The notes: a model not told the origin generated them from the letters alone. Shown: positions 9,425 to 19,313, numbered from the stretch's first letter. The stretch is 64,000 bases of DNA from Syntrophotalea acetylenivorans (GCF_001887775.1 NZ_CP015519.1:1550001-1614000), one strand, 5' to 3'. Numbers and translations are program-made.

Positions 9425-10171
9425 ATGGCAGGACACAGTAAATGGGCTAACATCAAGCATCGTAAAGGTGCTCAGGATGCCAAACGCGGCAAAATATTCA
9501 CCAAACTGATCAAAGAGATCACCGTAGCCGCCAAGCTCGGCGGCGGCGATCTTGATACCAATCCGCGCTTGCGCACCGCCGTTGACAAGGCCAAAGCCGG
9601 CAATATGCCCAAGGACACCATCGAGCGGGCTATCAAGAAAGGTAGCGGCGATCTCGAAGGGGTCAATTATGAAGAGGGCACTTTCGAGGGCTACGGTCCC
9701 GGTGGAGCGGCGGTAATCGTCGAGTTCATGACCGACAACCGGACTCGCACCGTGGCTGATGTGCGTTTTATCTTCAACAAGCATAACGGCAGCCTCGGGG
9801 TCAACGGCTCGGTAGCCTTTCTCTTTGATCGCAAAGGACTGATTGTTTTCGACCAGGAACAAGACTTCGACACCCTGTTTGAGATGGCCCTGGAAGCCGG
9901 TGCCGAAGACGTTAAGGACGAGGGTGACGGTTATGAAATCATTACGGACCCCACGACCTTCATCGAGGTGCGCGATGCCCTGGCCGCCCAGGGATTACAG
10001 TGGCAGTCAGCGGAAGTCACCATGATTCCCCAGACCACCGTGCAGCTCGAAGGCAAACAGGCCGAGCAGATGCTGAAGATGATGGACAAGCTGGAGGATA
10101 ACGACGACGTGCAGAACGTCTACGCCAACTTCGACATCTCCGAGGAAGAGTTCGCCAACTTCATGGGTTGA
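9425..10171 (+). CDS. yebC: YebC/PmpR-family protein
   Basis: YebC/PmpR/TACO1 family, 248 residues, the standard length. The N terminus [22 protein letters not shown] (first 20 residues diagnostic) and the YEGYGPGG-like [10 protein letters not shown] block define it. Members were long annotated as transcriptional regulators, and recent work links several to relief of ribosome stalling. It lies directly upstream of ruvC, the usual yebC-ruvCAB arrangement, although a terminator separates them here. RBS aaggag 9 nt before ATG. Confidence 0.95.
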   Translation: MAGHSKWANIKHRKGAQDAKRGKIFTKLIKEITVAAKLGGGDLDTNPRLRTAVDKAKAGNMPKDTIERAIKKGSGDLEGVNYEEGTFEGYGPGGAAVIVEFMTDNRTRTVADVRFIFNKHNGSLGVNGSVAFLFDRKGLIVFDQEQDFDTLFEMALEAGAEDVKDEGDGYEIITDPTTFIEVRDALAAQGLQWQSAEVTMIPQTTVQLEGKQAEQMLKMMDKLEDNDDVQNVYANFDISEEEFANFMG

Positions 10172-10186
10172 TTCAGTAATTCGAAT

Positions 10187-10232
10187 ACGGGCGGCGATCT
10201 GGGTCTTCGGAACCGACGCCGCCCGTTTTTTA
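10187..10232 (+). terminator. Rho-independent terminator between yebC and ruvC
   Basis: 10-bp GC-rich stem (10187-10196 pairing with 10217-10226) followed by a run of T. It separates yebC from ruvC and implies that ruvC has its own promoter in the short gap or depends on read-through. Confidence 0.8.
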
Positions 10233-10270
10233 ATCCGGACTATTCAGCCAGCAGGACGAAGGCAGGATCC

Positions 10271-10759
10271 ATGCGCATTCTGGGAATCGACCCCGGCTCA
10301 CGAATCACCGGCTACGGCATTATTGAAAAGCGCGGAAACCGGCTGTTGCATATCGACAACGGTGCTATTACGACCCGCAGCAGCGACGAGTTGGCCAACC
10401 GGCTGAAAGTGATCTACCGGGATCTTGAACAGGTGATTACCGAATACGCTCCCAACGCGGTCGCTATCGAACAAATTTTTGTAGCCAAAAATGCCCAGTC
10501 GGCTCTCAAGCTGGGCCATGCCCGGGGCGCCGCTATGTTGGCCGGGGTCAATGCCAACCTCACGGTGGCCGAATACACCGCCATCGAAGTCAAAAATGCG
10601 GTGGTCGGCTATGGTCGGGCCGAAAAACGACAGGTTCAACAGATGGTCCGCATGCTGCTCAATCTGCCGGAGATCGCCCAGGAAGATGCTTCGGATGCTC
10701 TGGCCGTCGCGATCTGCCACGCGCACAGCGCTCGGATAACCCAACTCAAGCGCTCTTAA
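10271..10759 (+). CDS. ruvC: Holliday junction resolvase RuvC
   Basis: Crossover junction endodeoxyribonuclease, 162 residues, which cuts Holliday junctions in recombination and repair. The acidic catalytic residues are visible in [14 protein letters not shown] (Asp7), [11 protein letters not shown] (Glu), and the C-terminal [13 protein letters not shown] (two Asp). [16 protein letters not shown] is the family's conserved helix. Length matches the family (160-175). It is followed at 25 nt by ruvA, giving the common ruvC-ruvA-ruvB order. Confidence 0.96.
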   Translation: MRILGIDPGSRITGYGIIEKRGNRLLHIDNGAITTRSSDELANRLKVIYRDLEQVITEYAPNAVAIEQIFVAKNAQSALKLGHARGAAMLAGVNANLTVAEYTAIEVKNAVVGYGRAEKRQVQQMVRMLLNLPEIAQEDASDALAVAICHAHSARITQLKRS

Positions 10760-10784
10760 CCCATATATCCCCCTGGAGTCTATC

Positions 10785-11378
10785 TTGATCGCCCTGCTCA
10801 GCGGCAACATCGTTCATAAATCGGTCAACCAGATCATCGTCGACGTCAACGGCGTCGGCTATCGGCTGCTGATCCCCCTCTCCTCTTTCTATTCTTTGCC
10901 GGAAGAGGGCGCCGTACGGCTCCATGTACACACCCATGTGCGGGAAGATGCTATTTCGCTGTTCGGGTTTCTGACTCTGGAAGAAAAAGAGATGTTCGTC
11001 CTGCTACTGACCATCTCAGGGGTCGGTCCCAAGCTGGCTCTCAACATTCTGTCCAATATTCCCGTTAACGATTTGAAGTGCGCCCTGACCCAGGGGAATA
11101 TCAAGCAGCTCTCAAGCCTGCCGGGAATCGGTAAAAAGACCGCCGAGCGACTGGTATTGGAGTTGAAGGAAAAGATTCCCCAAGGCACATTTGAACCAGC
11201 TGCGGCTGGAACCCCGGCCACAATGGCCGGCGACCAACGGGAAGATGCCTTGTCAGCGCTGGTCAATCTCGGCTACAAAGAAAACCTGTCCAAAAAAGCT
11301 CTCGACAATCTGGAAATCCCCCCAGAGGCCTCTCTGGAAGAGACTCTCAAAGCGGCTTTGAAGATTCTGATGCGCTGA
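10785..11378 (+). CDS. ruvA: Holliday junction branch migration protein RuvA
   Basis: RuvA, 197 residues, the tetrameric junction-binding partner of RuvB. The OB-fold N terminus starts [13 protein letters not shown], and the double helix-hairpin-helix region carries [16 protein letters not shown] and [20 protein letters not shown] flexible linker leads to the C-terminal RuvB-binding domain with [13 protein letters not shown]. Translation starts at TTG (10785) with RBS ctggag upstream; no better ATG exists in the conserved N terminus. Confidence 0.95.
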   Translation: MIALLSGNIVHKSVNQIIVDVNGVGYRLLIPLSSFYSLPEEGAVRLHVHTHVREDAISLFGFLTLEEKEMFVLLLTISGVGPKLALNILSNIPVNDLKCALTQGNIKQLSSLPGIGKKTAERLVLELKEKIPQGTFEPAAAGTPATMAGDQREDALSALVNLGYKENLSKKALDNLEIPPEASLEETLKAALKILMR

Positions 11379-11464
11379 GCAGGCTGAAAGGGATCGATAC
11401 CAATCGACCAGGACCGGCGACAGGTACCATTTTTTTATTTACGGCTTTATGGCAAGGAGGGAAT

Positions 11465-12484
11465 ATGAGCGAGCGACTGATCAGCGGCGAACTCGGTGAA
11501 GACGACCGTTTCGAAGCCTCGCTGCGGCCGCGCACCCTCAAGGAATATATCGGCCAGATAAAAGCCAAGGACAACCTGCAGGTCTTTATCGATGCGGCCC
11601 GCGCTCGCCAGGAGACCCTGGACCACGTTCTTTTCTTCGGTCCTCCGGGCCTCGGAAAAACCACCTTGGCCAACATCATCGCCAGCGAAATGGGCGTGAG
11701 CATCAAAAGCACCTCCGGACCGGTGATTGAAAAACCGGGCGACCTGGCAGCTATTCTGACCAACCTTGAAGAAGGCGACGTCCTGTTTATCGACGAAATC
11801 CATCGTCTGTCGCCGGTGGTAGAAGAAATACTCTATCCGGCCATGGAGGATTATCAGCTCGATATCATCATCGGCCAGGGTCCTTCGGCCCGCACCATCA
11901 AGCTCGATATTCCCCGCTTCACTCTGGTCGGCGCCACCACCCGAGCGGGCCTGCTTTCTTCGCCGCTGCGCGACCGTTTTGGCGTCATCTGTCGCCTGGA
12001 GTTCTATACCGCCGAGGACCTGGCTACCATCGTTCGCCGCAGCGCCGGTATCCTTGGTGTGCCGGTGGCCCAAAACGGCGAAATGGAAGTCGCCCGGCGT
12101 AGCCGGGGCACCCCCCGTATCGCCAACCGCCTGTTACGCCGGGTACGGGATTTCGCCGAGGTTAAAGGCGACGGTACGATCACGCGCGAGATCGCCGACA
12201 TGTCTCTGAACCGGCTGGAGGTTGATGGCTGCGGCCTCGATCAAATGGACCGGCTGATTCTGCTGACGATCATCGACAAGTTTGGCGGTGGCCCGGTTGG
12301 AGTCGAAACCCTGGCAGCGGCAGTCGGTGAGGAGAAAGACACCATCGAGGATGTCATCGAACCCTATCTCCTGCAGCAGGGTTACCTCAACCGCACACCT
12401 CGCGGCCGTACTGCCACCGACCTCGCCTATCGTCACTTGCAACGTCTGCCTCAAGATGCCGACAACGGCGAGCTTTTTTCTTAA
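11465..12484 (+). CDS. ruvB: Holliday junction branch migration helicase RuvB
   Basis: AAA+ motor of the RuvAB branch-migration complex, 339 residues. Motifs in order are the N-terminal [12 protein letters not shown], Walker [12 protein letters not shown], Walker [10 protein letters not shown], sensor 1 LVGATTRAG, arginine finger region SPLRDRFGV, sensor 2 [18 protein letters not shown] and the C-terminal winged helix ending in RTPRGRTAT. Strong RBS (aaggaggg). An 86-nt gap separates it from ruvA. The next gene, of unknown function, starts 24 nt after its stop. Confidence 0.97.
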   Translation: MSERLISGELGEDDRFEASLRPRTLKEYIGQIKAKDNLQVFIDAARARQETLDHVLFFGPPGLGKTTLANIIASEMGVSIKSTSGPVIEKPGDLAAILTNLEEGDVLFIDEIHRLSPVVEEILYPAMEDYQLDIIIGQGPSARTIKLDIPRFTLVGATTRAGLLSSPLRDRFGVICRLEFYTAEDLATIVRRSAGILGVPVAQNGEMEVARRSRGTPRIANRLLRRVRDFAEVKGDGTITREIADMSLNRLEVDGCGLDQMDRLILLTIIDKFGGGPVGVETLAAAVGEEKDTIEDVIEPYLLQQGYLNRTPRGRTATDLAYRHLQRLPQDADNGELFS

Positions 12485-12508
12485 TTACTTACCAAGAGCT
12501 GTCAGTGC

Positions 12509-14881
12509 ATGGTTCCTGCAAACCCAGCATCCATTGATCCCGACACCCTGCACCAGCTTACCGACCAGCTGAGTCACTGGGCTGAAAGTCTCATCAGCCG
12601 AGGCCGTACGCCTCTGCGCAAGGTCGAGACCTTTCCGTCCCTGTTGACCGCCATTGGTGAGCTGCGCCCCCCCCTGCTGTTCTGGATTAATCGTGACAGC
12701 TGCATGGCTGGGGGAGTCGTACTTTTCCCGGGGGAAAACGATACAGCAGCAATGGAAATGGGCCACTACTGCGCTCAAGCCCTGGGACTGCGCTATTTCA
12801 TCACCTGGACCCGAAACGAAGTCTCCTTTTGGGACGATGAATCCCCTCCTCGCCTGCGAAAACAGTTGCCTCTGACTAAAGGGGCCAAAGCCAACGCCCG
12901 CGATTTCCAAGAAGTCCTGCAGCTTCTTCTGGAGGAGATCAAACTGCTGGCGGTACTCGCCGCGGTGCCGCCACCGGAACTTTCGGCCTGTTATCTGGCC
13001 AACATGTGGCGCACCACCTTGCTGGCAGCGGAACCCCTGTTAAATGAACATTACCGTATCGCCCGCAGCGAAGAGCGTCTGACCAAGGGTGACGTTCCGG
13101 GGCAATTGGCCATCGGCAAGGGGTTCCTTACCTTTGTCCGGTTGCTGGCTCTGAGTCACTATGATTTGCTGCCCACCGAGATCCAACCCCATCTATTAGA
13201 AGAAGAGATTCGCCGCGTCCTGCCGATCTTACCTCCCGGCCTACGGCAATCTCTGGCCATGAGCGATACGGAACTGGCGCTTCCGGAACCGGTCGCGGTT
13301 CGCTACCACCTATTGTTTCGTCGCCTGACACAGTTGCGACCAGCCAGCGATCTGCAGCGCTGTTGCCAGGCCTTAGACCTGTTGCTGGAGCAGGAGCACC
13401 GGCGACTGGGTGGTTACGCCCCACCCTGTCCGGTCCCGGCCACGGCCGCAACCTTGTTGCTTAATCCGGACCGCGCATACAAAACCGTTGCGCCAGCCCT
13501 GGAATTTGCTTCGGCACCCTTGTTGGCCGGGCTGGCTCTACAGCGCAACCTATGCGGTCACCCGGCCATCGACCAGACCGTATCTCTCTGGCAAGCCCCG
13601 GAGGGCTTTGTTCCCAGCCATATCAGCGGCACTCTGGTCGATCAACGGCTACCGTCCCCCGAACGGCGTAATCATTTTCTGGCCCTGTTGCGTCGATCCT
13701 GGCCTAACCGCCGCTTTCGCCTGCCGGTGGCTACACCGACCTGGACCTGGCACCTGCTGCACCTGTTGGGCCTGGCCGCCGCCGGTGCGACCATCGAACT
13801 GCGCCTGCCAAGCGGCTGGTTGGCCAGCAACTACGGCCTGACCGTTCTGGAACTGATTCAAAAACAATTCACCCTGGAACAACTCTCTGCCGAGACGGAC
13901 GAAGAAATCATCCTGCGCATCAAAAAATCGATAGATGATGACTGCATGACGTTCATGACCCATGGCGACAGCACGCGCTCAGTTGAATGGAGATGGTTGA
14001 ATTCCCGGCATCCGGCCCTGTTGTCCCTGGCTCTGCACCTGCCCGATCCGCTGCTCAGCTTGCTGCAGAACGGTTCGCTCTGCCTGCCGGAGGAGCAAAC
14101 CTGGCCGGAACATCATACCGAAGCGATCTTCGCTTTTACCCGTTCAACTCTCGGTCAGGCCTTTTGGCAATTGCTCGGCGACGGCCGCCCTTTGCCCCGC
14201 CGAACTTTATTGCAAAAAGAAGTGCTGCGCACCGGCTTACCCCTGCCGCCCTCCAAGGTTCTGGACCAATTACAAAGAACCATGGACGGCGAAACATCGG
14301 AAACCACTCGTCAGCGTGCCTACGAACGGGAACTGGCCCTCTGGCTGGGCAGCGATCTTTCTTCCCTCGCCGCTGGTCCCTGGGCCGAAGGCTACGAAAC
14401 CATCGCGGCCAGAGCTGTTAATACCGACCCTAAGGAGTTGACAGAGACAATCACCCAGGAAGTCTTTGTGGATGGAATTCCGGTTTTTCCCGACCACTAT
14501 CTTTACGACTATTACCGGCCGGAACTTCGTGATTACACTTTCACTCCGCCACTAAACCGTGGCTCTGAATTTTTCGGTCGTGTCGAATTGATTGATAAAC
14601 AGCAGCGCCGGTTGGAGGTCGAAGGCCTGGATGCTGCCCGTGCCCTGCTGCTCTGCGCCGCGGCCGGCAAGACTTCCATCGGCCTGCCAGTCGAAGGTCA
14701 GATTATTTCAGCCATCGTCCAACGTTATCTGACAGATTTGCAGAACCTGCACCAGGCTCTATTGCGTTGCTGCCATCGCCATTGCGCTGACCCTCAGAAA
14801 GCTGAAACCCTTACCAAAACGATCTGGGCCGACCAGCCCTTACCTTCCTGGGACTGCATTCTAGAGCTGTCGCGCCTCTAG
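12509..14881 (+). CDS. Large protein of unknown function downstream of ruvB
   Basis: I do not recognise this 790-residue protein. It has no signal peptide and no clear membrane segment, and is rich in Leu, Pro and Arg. Residues 45-110 (PPLLFWINRDSC, GGVVLFPGE, then ALGLRYFITWTRNEVSFWD) faintly resemble the N-terminal nuclease-like fold of type I restriction R subunits, where a similar strand reads out a name-and-value pattern. This is a weak visual impression, not a domain call. No Walker, zinc or SAM-binding motif is evident. It begins 24 nt after ruvB, so co-transcription with ruvCAB is likely, suggesting a DNA-related role. The gene has normal coding character throughout and no frameshift. 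Confidence 0.75.
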   Translation: MVPANPASIDPDTLHQLTDQLSHWAESLISRGRTPLRKVETFPSLLTAIGELRPPLLFWINRDSCMAGGVVLFPGENDTAAMEMGHYCAQALGLRYFITWTRNEVSFWDDESPPRLRKQLPLTKGAKANARDFQEVLQLLLEEIKLLAVLAAVPPPELSACYLANMWRTTLLAAEPLLNEHYRIARSEERLTKGDVPGQLAIGKGFLTFVRLLALSHYDLLPTEIQPHLLEEEIRRVLPILPPGLRQSLAMSDTELALPEPVAVRYHLLFRRLTQLRPASDLQRCCQALDLLLEQEHRRLGGYAPPCPVPATAATLLLNPDRAYKTVAPALEFASAPLLAGLALQRNLCGHPAIDQTVSLWQAPEGFVPSHISGTLVDQRLPSPERRNHFLALLRRSWPNRRFRLPVATPTWTWHLLHLLGLAAAGATIELRLPSGWLASNYGLTVLELIQKQFTLEQLSAETDEEIILRIKKSIDDDCMTFMTHGDSTRSVEWRWLNSRHPALLSLALHLPDPLLSLLQNGSLCLPEEQTWPEHHTEAIFAFTRSTLGQAFWQLLGDGRPLPRRTLLQKEVLRTGLPLPPSKVLDQLQRTMDGETSETTRQRAYERELALWLGSDLSSLAAGPWAEGYETIAARAVNTDPKELTETITQEVFVDGIPVFPDHYLYDYYRPELRDYTFTPPLNRGSEFFGRVELIDKQQRRLEVEGLDAARALLLCAAAGKTSIGLPVEGQIISAIVQRYLTDLQNLHQALLRCCHRHCADPQKAETLTKTIWADQPLPSWDCILELSRL

Positions 14882-15117
14882 GGCCCTGTCGGACACTACC
14901 GGCCCAAGGGAAAATTCGGCTGATAGAGAACGGATTTCAGCTCATTTGAAGATTCATAGCTGAAGCTATGGGCCAATCGGCCGAGCTTGCAGCTGGCTCA
15001 TGGATGGTCTGCCAGCCCCTTGAAAGTTCAAAACCTTGTCAGACCTTTCTTTGCCCGTATAATTAGCAACAACACTCTTTCGGTTCTGCCTTCCCTGCTG
15101 TTCACACGAGGCGTTCC
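14882..15117. other. Intergenic region before the patatin gene
   Basis: 236 nt without a gene. It contains a small inverted repeat catagct-ga-agctatg near 14956-14972 and several GC-rich half-palindromes (gggccctg, cggccgag), but no clear terminator with a T tail. A promoter for the patatin gene must lie here; no box stands out. Confidence 0.4.
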
Positions 15118-16074
15118 ATGGATACAGTGAAAACCACCATTGGCCTGGCACTCGGCAGCGGCGCCGCCCGAGGCCTGGCGCACATCGGCGTGCTGAAGGT
15201 ACTTGAAGAAGCCGCCATCCCCATCGCCTGTATCGCCGGGACCTCCATCGGTGCATTTATTGGCGCACTCTACGCTGCCGGCGTCCCGGTTCAACAGATG
15301 GAGAAGACCCTTTGCGAACTCAACTGGCGAGCCCTGGCCCGCCTTCTCTCTCCTGCCCTGCCCACCTCGGGCCTGTTGGACGGTGGCAAAGTCGTCGAGT
15401 TTATGGCCGAGCTGTTGCCGGTTCAAACATTTGAAGAGCTTTCCATTCCTCTGGCAGTAACGGCCACCGATATCGAATCGGGGGAAGCCCTGGTTATACA
15501 CCAAGGCAGCCTCTTAGAAGGACTGCACGCCGCGACAGCCTTTCCCGGCATTTTTACGCCCGTACCTTGGAACGGCCGTTTTTTGGTCGACGGCGGCTTA
15601 TGTAATCCGGTGCCGGCTAACGTAGCCTACCGCATGGGTGCCCAACGAGTGATCGGCGTCAGCGCGATCCCTACGCTGACAGGACCTCAATCAACAGGTC
15701 TGCAGACACCTTTCATCAAGCCGCGCAAGCCGCACAATACCCTTCGAAGATTCTTTACCAGCGCCCAACTCGAGAACCTGTTTCACGATATTTGGCAGAA
15801 CAACCGTCAACCACAGAGTTCGGCCGCCGCACAGTCACAAAAACGTCCCCAACAACGGTCGCCCGGTATTTTCAGGGTCTGTTCCCGCAGTGTCGCCATC
15901 ATGGAAAACCAGATCAATGATCTGCGCCTCGAGAAAGAAGCCATCGATCTGCTGGTTCGGCCCATCTTTGACGACATCAGCCTGCTTGACTTTCACCGAG
16001 CCAAAGAGTCCATTAAGGCCGGCGAAATCGCTACCCTCCGGTTACTACCAAAAATTCGCCAGCTGTTAGAATAA
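15118..16074 (+). CDS. Patatin-like phospholipase family protein
   Basis: Patatin/RssA-type serine acyl hydrolase, 318 residues. The oxyanion glycine loop is GSGAARGLAHIG (13-24), the nucleophile elbow is GTSIG with Ser43, and the catalytic Asp158 lies in the DGG motif (LVDGGLCNPVPA), so the Ser-Asp dyad is complete. No signal peptide is present, so it likely acts on lipids from the cytoplasm. Beyond residue 200 a basic, Gln-rich linker (QNNRQPQSSAAAQSQKRPQQ) precedes a C-terminal helix. It precedes a phasin-like and an ABC1-kinase gene, a lipid-flavoured group. Start supported by gagg 9 nt upstream. Confidence 0.9.
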   Translation: MDTVKTTIGLALGSGAARGLAHIGVLKVLEEAAIPIACIAGTSIGAFIGALYAAGVPVQQMEKTLCELNWRALARLLSPALPTSGLLDGGKVVEFMAELLPVQTFEELSIPLAVTATDIESGEALVIHQGSLLEGLHAATAFPGIFTPVPWNGRFLVDGGLCNPVPANVAYRMGAQRVIGVSAIPTLTGPQSTGLQTPFIKPRKPHNTLRRFFTSAQLENLFHDIWQNNRQPQSSAAAQSQKRPQQRSPGIFRVCSRSVAIMENQINDLRLEKEAIDLLVRPIFDDISLLDFHRAKESIKAGEIATLRLLPKIRQLLE

Positions 16075-16146
16075 TTTTGCAGCAACAGCCCTCTGTGTTA
16101 TTATTGAAAGTACCTAGAATCATTGCTGATCTATAGGAGAACAAGC

Positions 16147-16440
16147 ATGAATGATCTCATTGAAAAAACCCTGATGGCCGGTATTGGAGCCCTGGCTCTG
16201 AGTCAAAAAAAAGCTGAAGAACTGGTGGGGGAATTGCAACGCCAGTTTAACCTCAGCGAAGAAAAGGGGCAGGAATTGTTGGACAAAATCAAGGAGACCG
16301 TGAGTGGCCAACAGCAACGACTGGAGGAAGTCGCTCGAGAGGAGCTGCAAAAATCGGTGACTCGTTTCGGTCTGGTAAACAGGGAAGAATTCGATCAACT
16401 GGTCCAACGGATTGAAGAAATGGAAAAACGCCTGAAGTAA
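16147..16440 (+). CDS. Phasin-family (polyhydroxyalkanoate granule-like) protein
   Basis: Small helical protein of 97 residues. The frame can extend upstream, but ATG 16147 has an ataggag RBS at the right distance. The N terminus (MNDLIEKTLMAGIGALALSQ) has a short hydrophobic Ala/Gly helix, followed by a heptad-rich, highly charged coiled coil to the C terminus (EEMEKRLK). This is the layout of phasin-like proteins placed next to UbiB/ABC1 genes in Desulfuromonadales. Whether it coats PHA granules is unproven, since no PHA synthase is visible. It lies 37 nt before the ABC1 kinase and is likely co-transcribed. Confidence 0.72.
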   Translation: MNDLIEKTLMAGIGALALSQKKAEELVGELQRQFNLSEEKGQELLDKIKETVSGQQQRLEEVAREELQKSVTRFGLVNREEFDQLVQRIEEMEKRLK

Positions 16441-16477
16441 GCCGAATGATCGGCCCTTACCGGAATCGATAGCAACC

Positions 16478-18169
16478 ATGCAGATCTTTTCGCGGATCAA
16501 CCGCAATATTCGCTCGTTGCGCCGCTATCGCCAGGTTCTCGGCGTTCTCATCAAGTACGGCTTCGGTCACGTCGTTGAACAACTCAATATCCACCACTAC
16601 CTGCACCGGGGCAAGCAACTTATCAGTCGCGGTGCTGCGCGCAAAGAAATCGAGCACCTGACCGCTCCCCACCGGCTACGGCTGGCTCTTGAAGAACTGG
16701 GGCCGACCTTTATCAAACTCGGCCAGCTCCTTTCTACCCGTCCCGACATTCTGTCGGTGGAATACACCCGAGAATTGGGAAAACTGCAGGACAAGGTGCC
16801 CATGGTTCCGGCGGGCTCCATCCGGGAAGTCATCGAGACCGAATTCGGCCAATCGGTGGAGACCCTGTATGCCGAATTCTCCTTTTCCCCCTTGGCTGCC
16901 GCCTCCATCGCCCAGGTCCATCGCGGCAAATTGCATAGTGGTGAAGAAGTGGTCATCAAGGTGCGGCGACCGGATATCGCCCGCATCATCGAAACAGATA
17001 TCGATATTCTGCAGGGTCTTGCTTATCTGGTCGAGCGCCATCTGGCCAGCGGCACGATCCTCAATCCCGTAGCTCTGGTCAAAGAATTTCGCCGCACCAT
17101 AGAGCGGGAGATGAATTTCAACCGGGAACGCCACACCATAGACCGGTTTCGGGAAAACTTTTTACAAGATGCCACGGTCTATGTTCCTCAAACCTACCCG
17201 AACTATTGTGGTGAAACGGTCCTGACCCTGGAGTATGTCGATGGGATAAAGGTGTCCAACTTCGATCAGCTTCGGGAAGCCAGCTATGATCTCAAGACCA
17301 TCGCTTGTAACGGCGCCAACGCCATCTTGCAGCAGGTTCTGGTGCACGGCTTGTTTCATGGAGACCCGCACCCCGGCAACATCTTTGTTCTGCCGAACAA
17401 CGTCGTTTGCTTCATCGACTTTGGGATGATCGGACGTCTCGACAGGGAACTGACCTTCCGCCTTGCCGAGCTGCTGACCGCCGTACTGCAAAGAGATGTG
17501 GAACGACTGGTGGCTATCCTGCTCTACTCCGGTGATTTAACAGAGGAGATTCGCCGTCCCGAATTGAAAAAAGCGGTCAGTGACTTTGTCGATGACTATT
17601 ACGAGGTGCCGTTGCAGGAGATTAGAGCGGGACGCTTGTTGATTGAATTCGTGGAAATCCTGATCCAGTTTCGCATTCCCTTTTCTCCCGACCTGATGCT
17701 GCTGGCCAAAACTTTGATTACCATGGAGGGTATTGGCCGACAACTCGATCCCGAGTTCAACATGGTGGGCCATCTCAAACCCTTTATGAGCAGGTTATTG
17801 CAAGAAAAAGTCGGGCCGACTAACCTGAGTCGAGAGGGAATGCGTATGATGCAGTCCTACGGCGCGCTGCTAAAAACGCTACCTGATGACCTGAAAGAAT
17901 TCATCACCCGGATCAACCGAAACAAATTCAAAATTGACCTTGAACACCGCGGCCTCGAACGACTCATCACCGATCTGGACAAATCGAGCAATCGACTCTC
18001 TTTCAGCCTGCTCATCGCCGCCTTGATTATTGGCTCTTCCATCGTCATGCAAACCGACAAGGGCCCGCTACTCTTCGGCTTTCCAGCCCTCGGCATCCTG
18101 GGCTACTCCATCGCAGCGGTGCTCGGTCTATGGCTGGCCATCGGTATTTTACGCTCCGGCCGCCTGTAA
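16478..18169 (+). CDS. UbiB/AarF/ABC1-family atypical kinase
   Basis: ABC1/UbiB protein-kinase-like ATPase, 563 residues, linked in bacteria to isoprenoid quinone synthesis or lipid homeostasis. Family signatures are the KxGQ motif (FIKLGQLLSTRPD), the Ala-rich loop AAASIAQVHRG, the catalytic Lys in VVIKVRRP, the catalytic loop HGDPHPGNIF and the metal-binding DFGMIGR. Two C-terminal hydrophobic helices (about 505-525 and 530-555) anchor it in the membrane. Start ATG 16478 has only a weak RBS. The organism probably makes menaquinone, so the exact substrate is uncertain. Confidence 0.92.
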   Translation: MQIFSRINRNIRSLRRYRQVLGVLIKYGFGHVVEQLNIHHYLHRGKQLISRGAARKEIEHLTAPHRLRLALEELGPTFIKLGQLLSTRPDILSVEYTRELGKLQDKVPMVPAGSIREVIETEFGQSVETLYAEFSFSPLAAASIAQVHRGKLHSGEEVVIKVRRPDIARIIETDIDILQGLAYLVERHLASGTILNPVALVKEFRRTIEREMNFNRERHTIDRFRENFLQDATVYVPQTYPNYCGETVLTLEYVDGIKVSNFDQLREASYDLKTIACNGANAILQQVLVHGLFHGDPHPGNIFVLPNNVVCFIDFGMIGRLDRELTFRLAELLTAVLQRDVERLVAILLYSGDLTEEIRRPELKKAVSDFVDDYYEVPLQEIRAGRLLIEFVEILIQFRIPFSPDLMLLAKTLITMEGIGRQLDPEFNMVGHLKPFMSRLLQEKVGPTNLSREGMRMMQSYGALLKTLPDDLKEFITRINRNKFKIDLEHRGLERLITDLDKSSNRLSFSLLIAALIIGSSIVMQTDKGPLLFGFPALGILGYSIAAVLGLWLAIGILRSGRL

Positions 18170-18287
18170 TCCATTGTGTTGTAAATAACACACGCCATCT
18201 GTCTAAATAACCACAATAGTTTTATCCCGCCTTCAATGTCCTAACCCAAACCTAATGATTACAACACCTTAAATAGACCCAAAAAAG

Positions 18288-18303
18288 TGGCAAGCTCTTT
18301 GCA
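18288..18303 (+). promoter_or_regulatory. Candidate sigma-54 promoter upstream of lpxC
   Basis: The sequence tggcaagctctttgca has the sigma-54 -24/-12 layout: GG at 18289-18290, exactly 10 nt, then GC at 18301-18302, with the TGGCA and TTTGCA context. It lies 65 nt before the lpxC start, leaving a leader of roughly 50 nt. The call rests on pattern match only; no upstream activator site was identified. The nearby ntrX-like gene encodes a sigma-54-type activator. Confidence 0.55.
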
Positions 18304-18367
18304 TTAACCCTGTGTGTAACATGAGGAAAGCTTCTTGTAATTAATTGAGGGAGGACACCCTTTTATC

Positions 18368-19294
18368 ATGATTTATCAAAAGACCCTGCAACAACCCGTC
18401 AAGATTTCCGGTATCGGCCTTCACTCGGGGCAAGAGATCACCATGTCCCTGCGTCCCGCCGAAGCGAACACCGGTATTATTTTCCACCGCAGCGAAGGCG
18501 AACGCATCGTTTCCATTGAAGCGTCCTCCGCGAACGTGGTCGATACACGCATGGCGACCGTCATTGGCAAGGGCGGCCTGTCGGTTTCAACCGTCGAACA
18601 TCTAATGGCAGCCCTTGCGGCCTGCGGCATCGACAATCTGCACATTGACATCGACGGTCCGGAAGTACCGATCATGGATGGCAGCGCCGCTCCCTTTATC
18701 GCCCTGCTGCAGGACTGCGGTACACGCCAGCTGGCTGCCAACCGCAAATACCTGGCGATCCGCAAGCCGATCACCGTGGTCGACGGCGAAAAACGCGTCA
18801 CCCTGATTCCTTCGCGTTTCTTTCGCATCTCCTACGATATCGCCTTTGACCACCCCTGCATTTCCCTGCAGCATCGCGCGGTCAAGGTTTCAGAGAACCT
18901 CTTCGCAAAAGACTTGGCCCCTGCCCGAACCTTCGGCTTTCTACACGAGGTCGAATATCTCAAGGCCAACGGTCTGGCCCGCGGCGGCTCGTTGGAAAAT
19001 GCCGTAGTCATCGGCGAAGACAGCATTCTCAACCCTGAGGGATTGCGCTTCAACGACGAATTTGTCCGGCACAAGATCCTTGACGCCATCGGCGATTTCA
19101 GTTTGGTAGGCTATCCGATCCTTGGCCATATCAAGGCGTACAAAGCCGGGCACGACATCAACCACCAGACAGTTGAAAAGATCCTTGCTTCTCCCGACTG
19201 CTGGCAGCTGGTTGAACTGGGAGAAAGCCCACAGAAAAAGACTCGGGCCGTTGCCGGCCAGCGGTCTTTTGCTCCCGACATGGCTTTCTCTTAA
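18368..19294 (+). CDS. lpxC: UDP-3-O-acyl-N-acetylglucosamine deacetylase LpxC
   Basis: Zinc deacetylase for the committed step of lipid A synthesis, 308 residues, cytosolic. Diagnostic motifs: SGIGLHSGQEI at the N terminus, STVEHLMAALAA with a zinc-binding His, the DGPEVPIMDGSAAPF block, ARTFGF, and HKILDAIGDF plus GHIKAYKAGHDINH with the remaining zinc and catalytic His/Asp residues. RBS gggagg. It is followed by a terminator, then ntrY- and ntrX-like genes; lpxC here sits apart from other lipid A genes. It may be transcribed from a sigma-54 promoter. Confidence 0.97.
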   Translation: MIYQKTLQQPVKISGIGLHSGQEITMSLRPAEANTGIIFHRSEGERIVSIEASSANVVDTRMATVIGKGGLSVSTVEHLMAALAACGIDNLHIDIDGPEVPIMDGSAAPFIALLQDCGTRQLAANRKYLAIRKPITVVDGEKRVTLIPSRFFRISYDIAFDHPCISLQHRAVKVSENLFAKDLAPARTFGFLHEVEYLKANGLARGGSLENAVVIGEDSILNPEGLRFNDEFVRHKILDAIGDFSLVGYPILGHIKAYKAGHDINHQTVEKILASPDCWQLVELGESPQKKTRAVAGQRSFAPDMAFS

Positions 19295-19313
19295 ATCAAA
19301 TAATCTAATCAGC

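Noticed and set aside
9329-9862. 177-codon minus-strand frame over yebC
   Set aside because: yebC is well supported; this frame has no RBS or family features.
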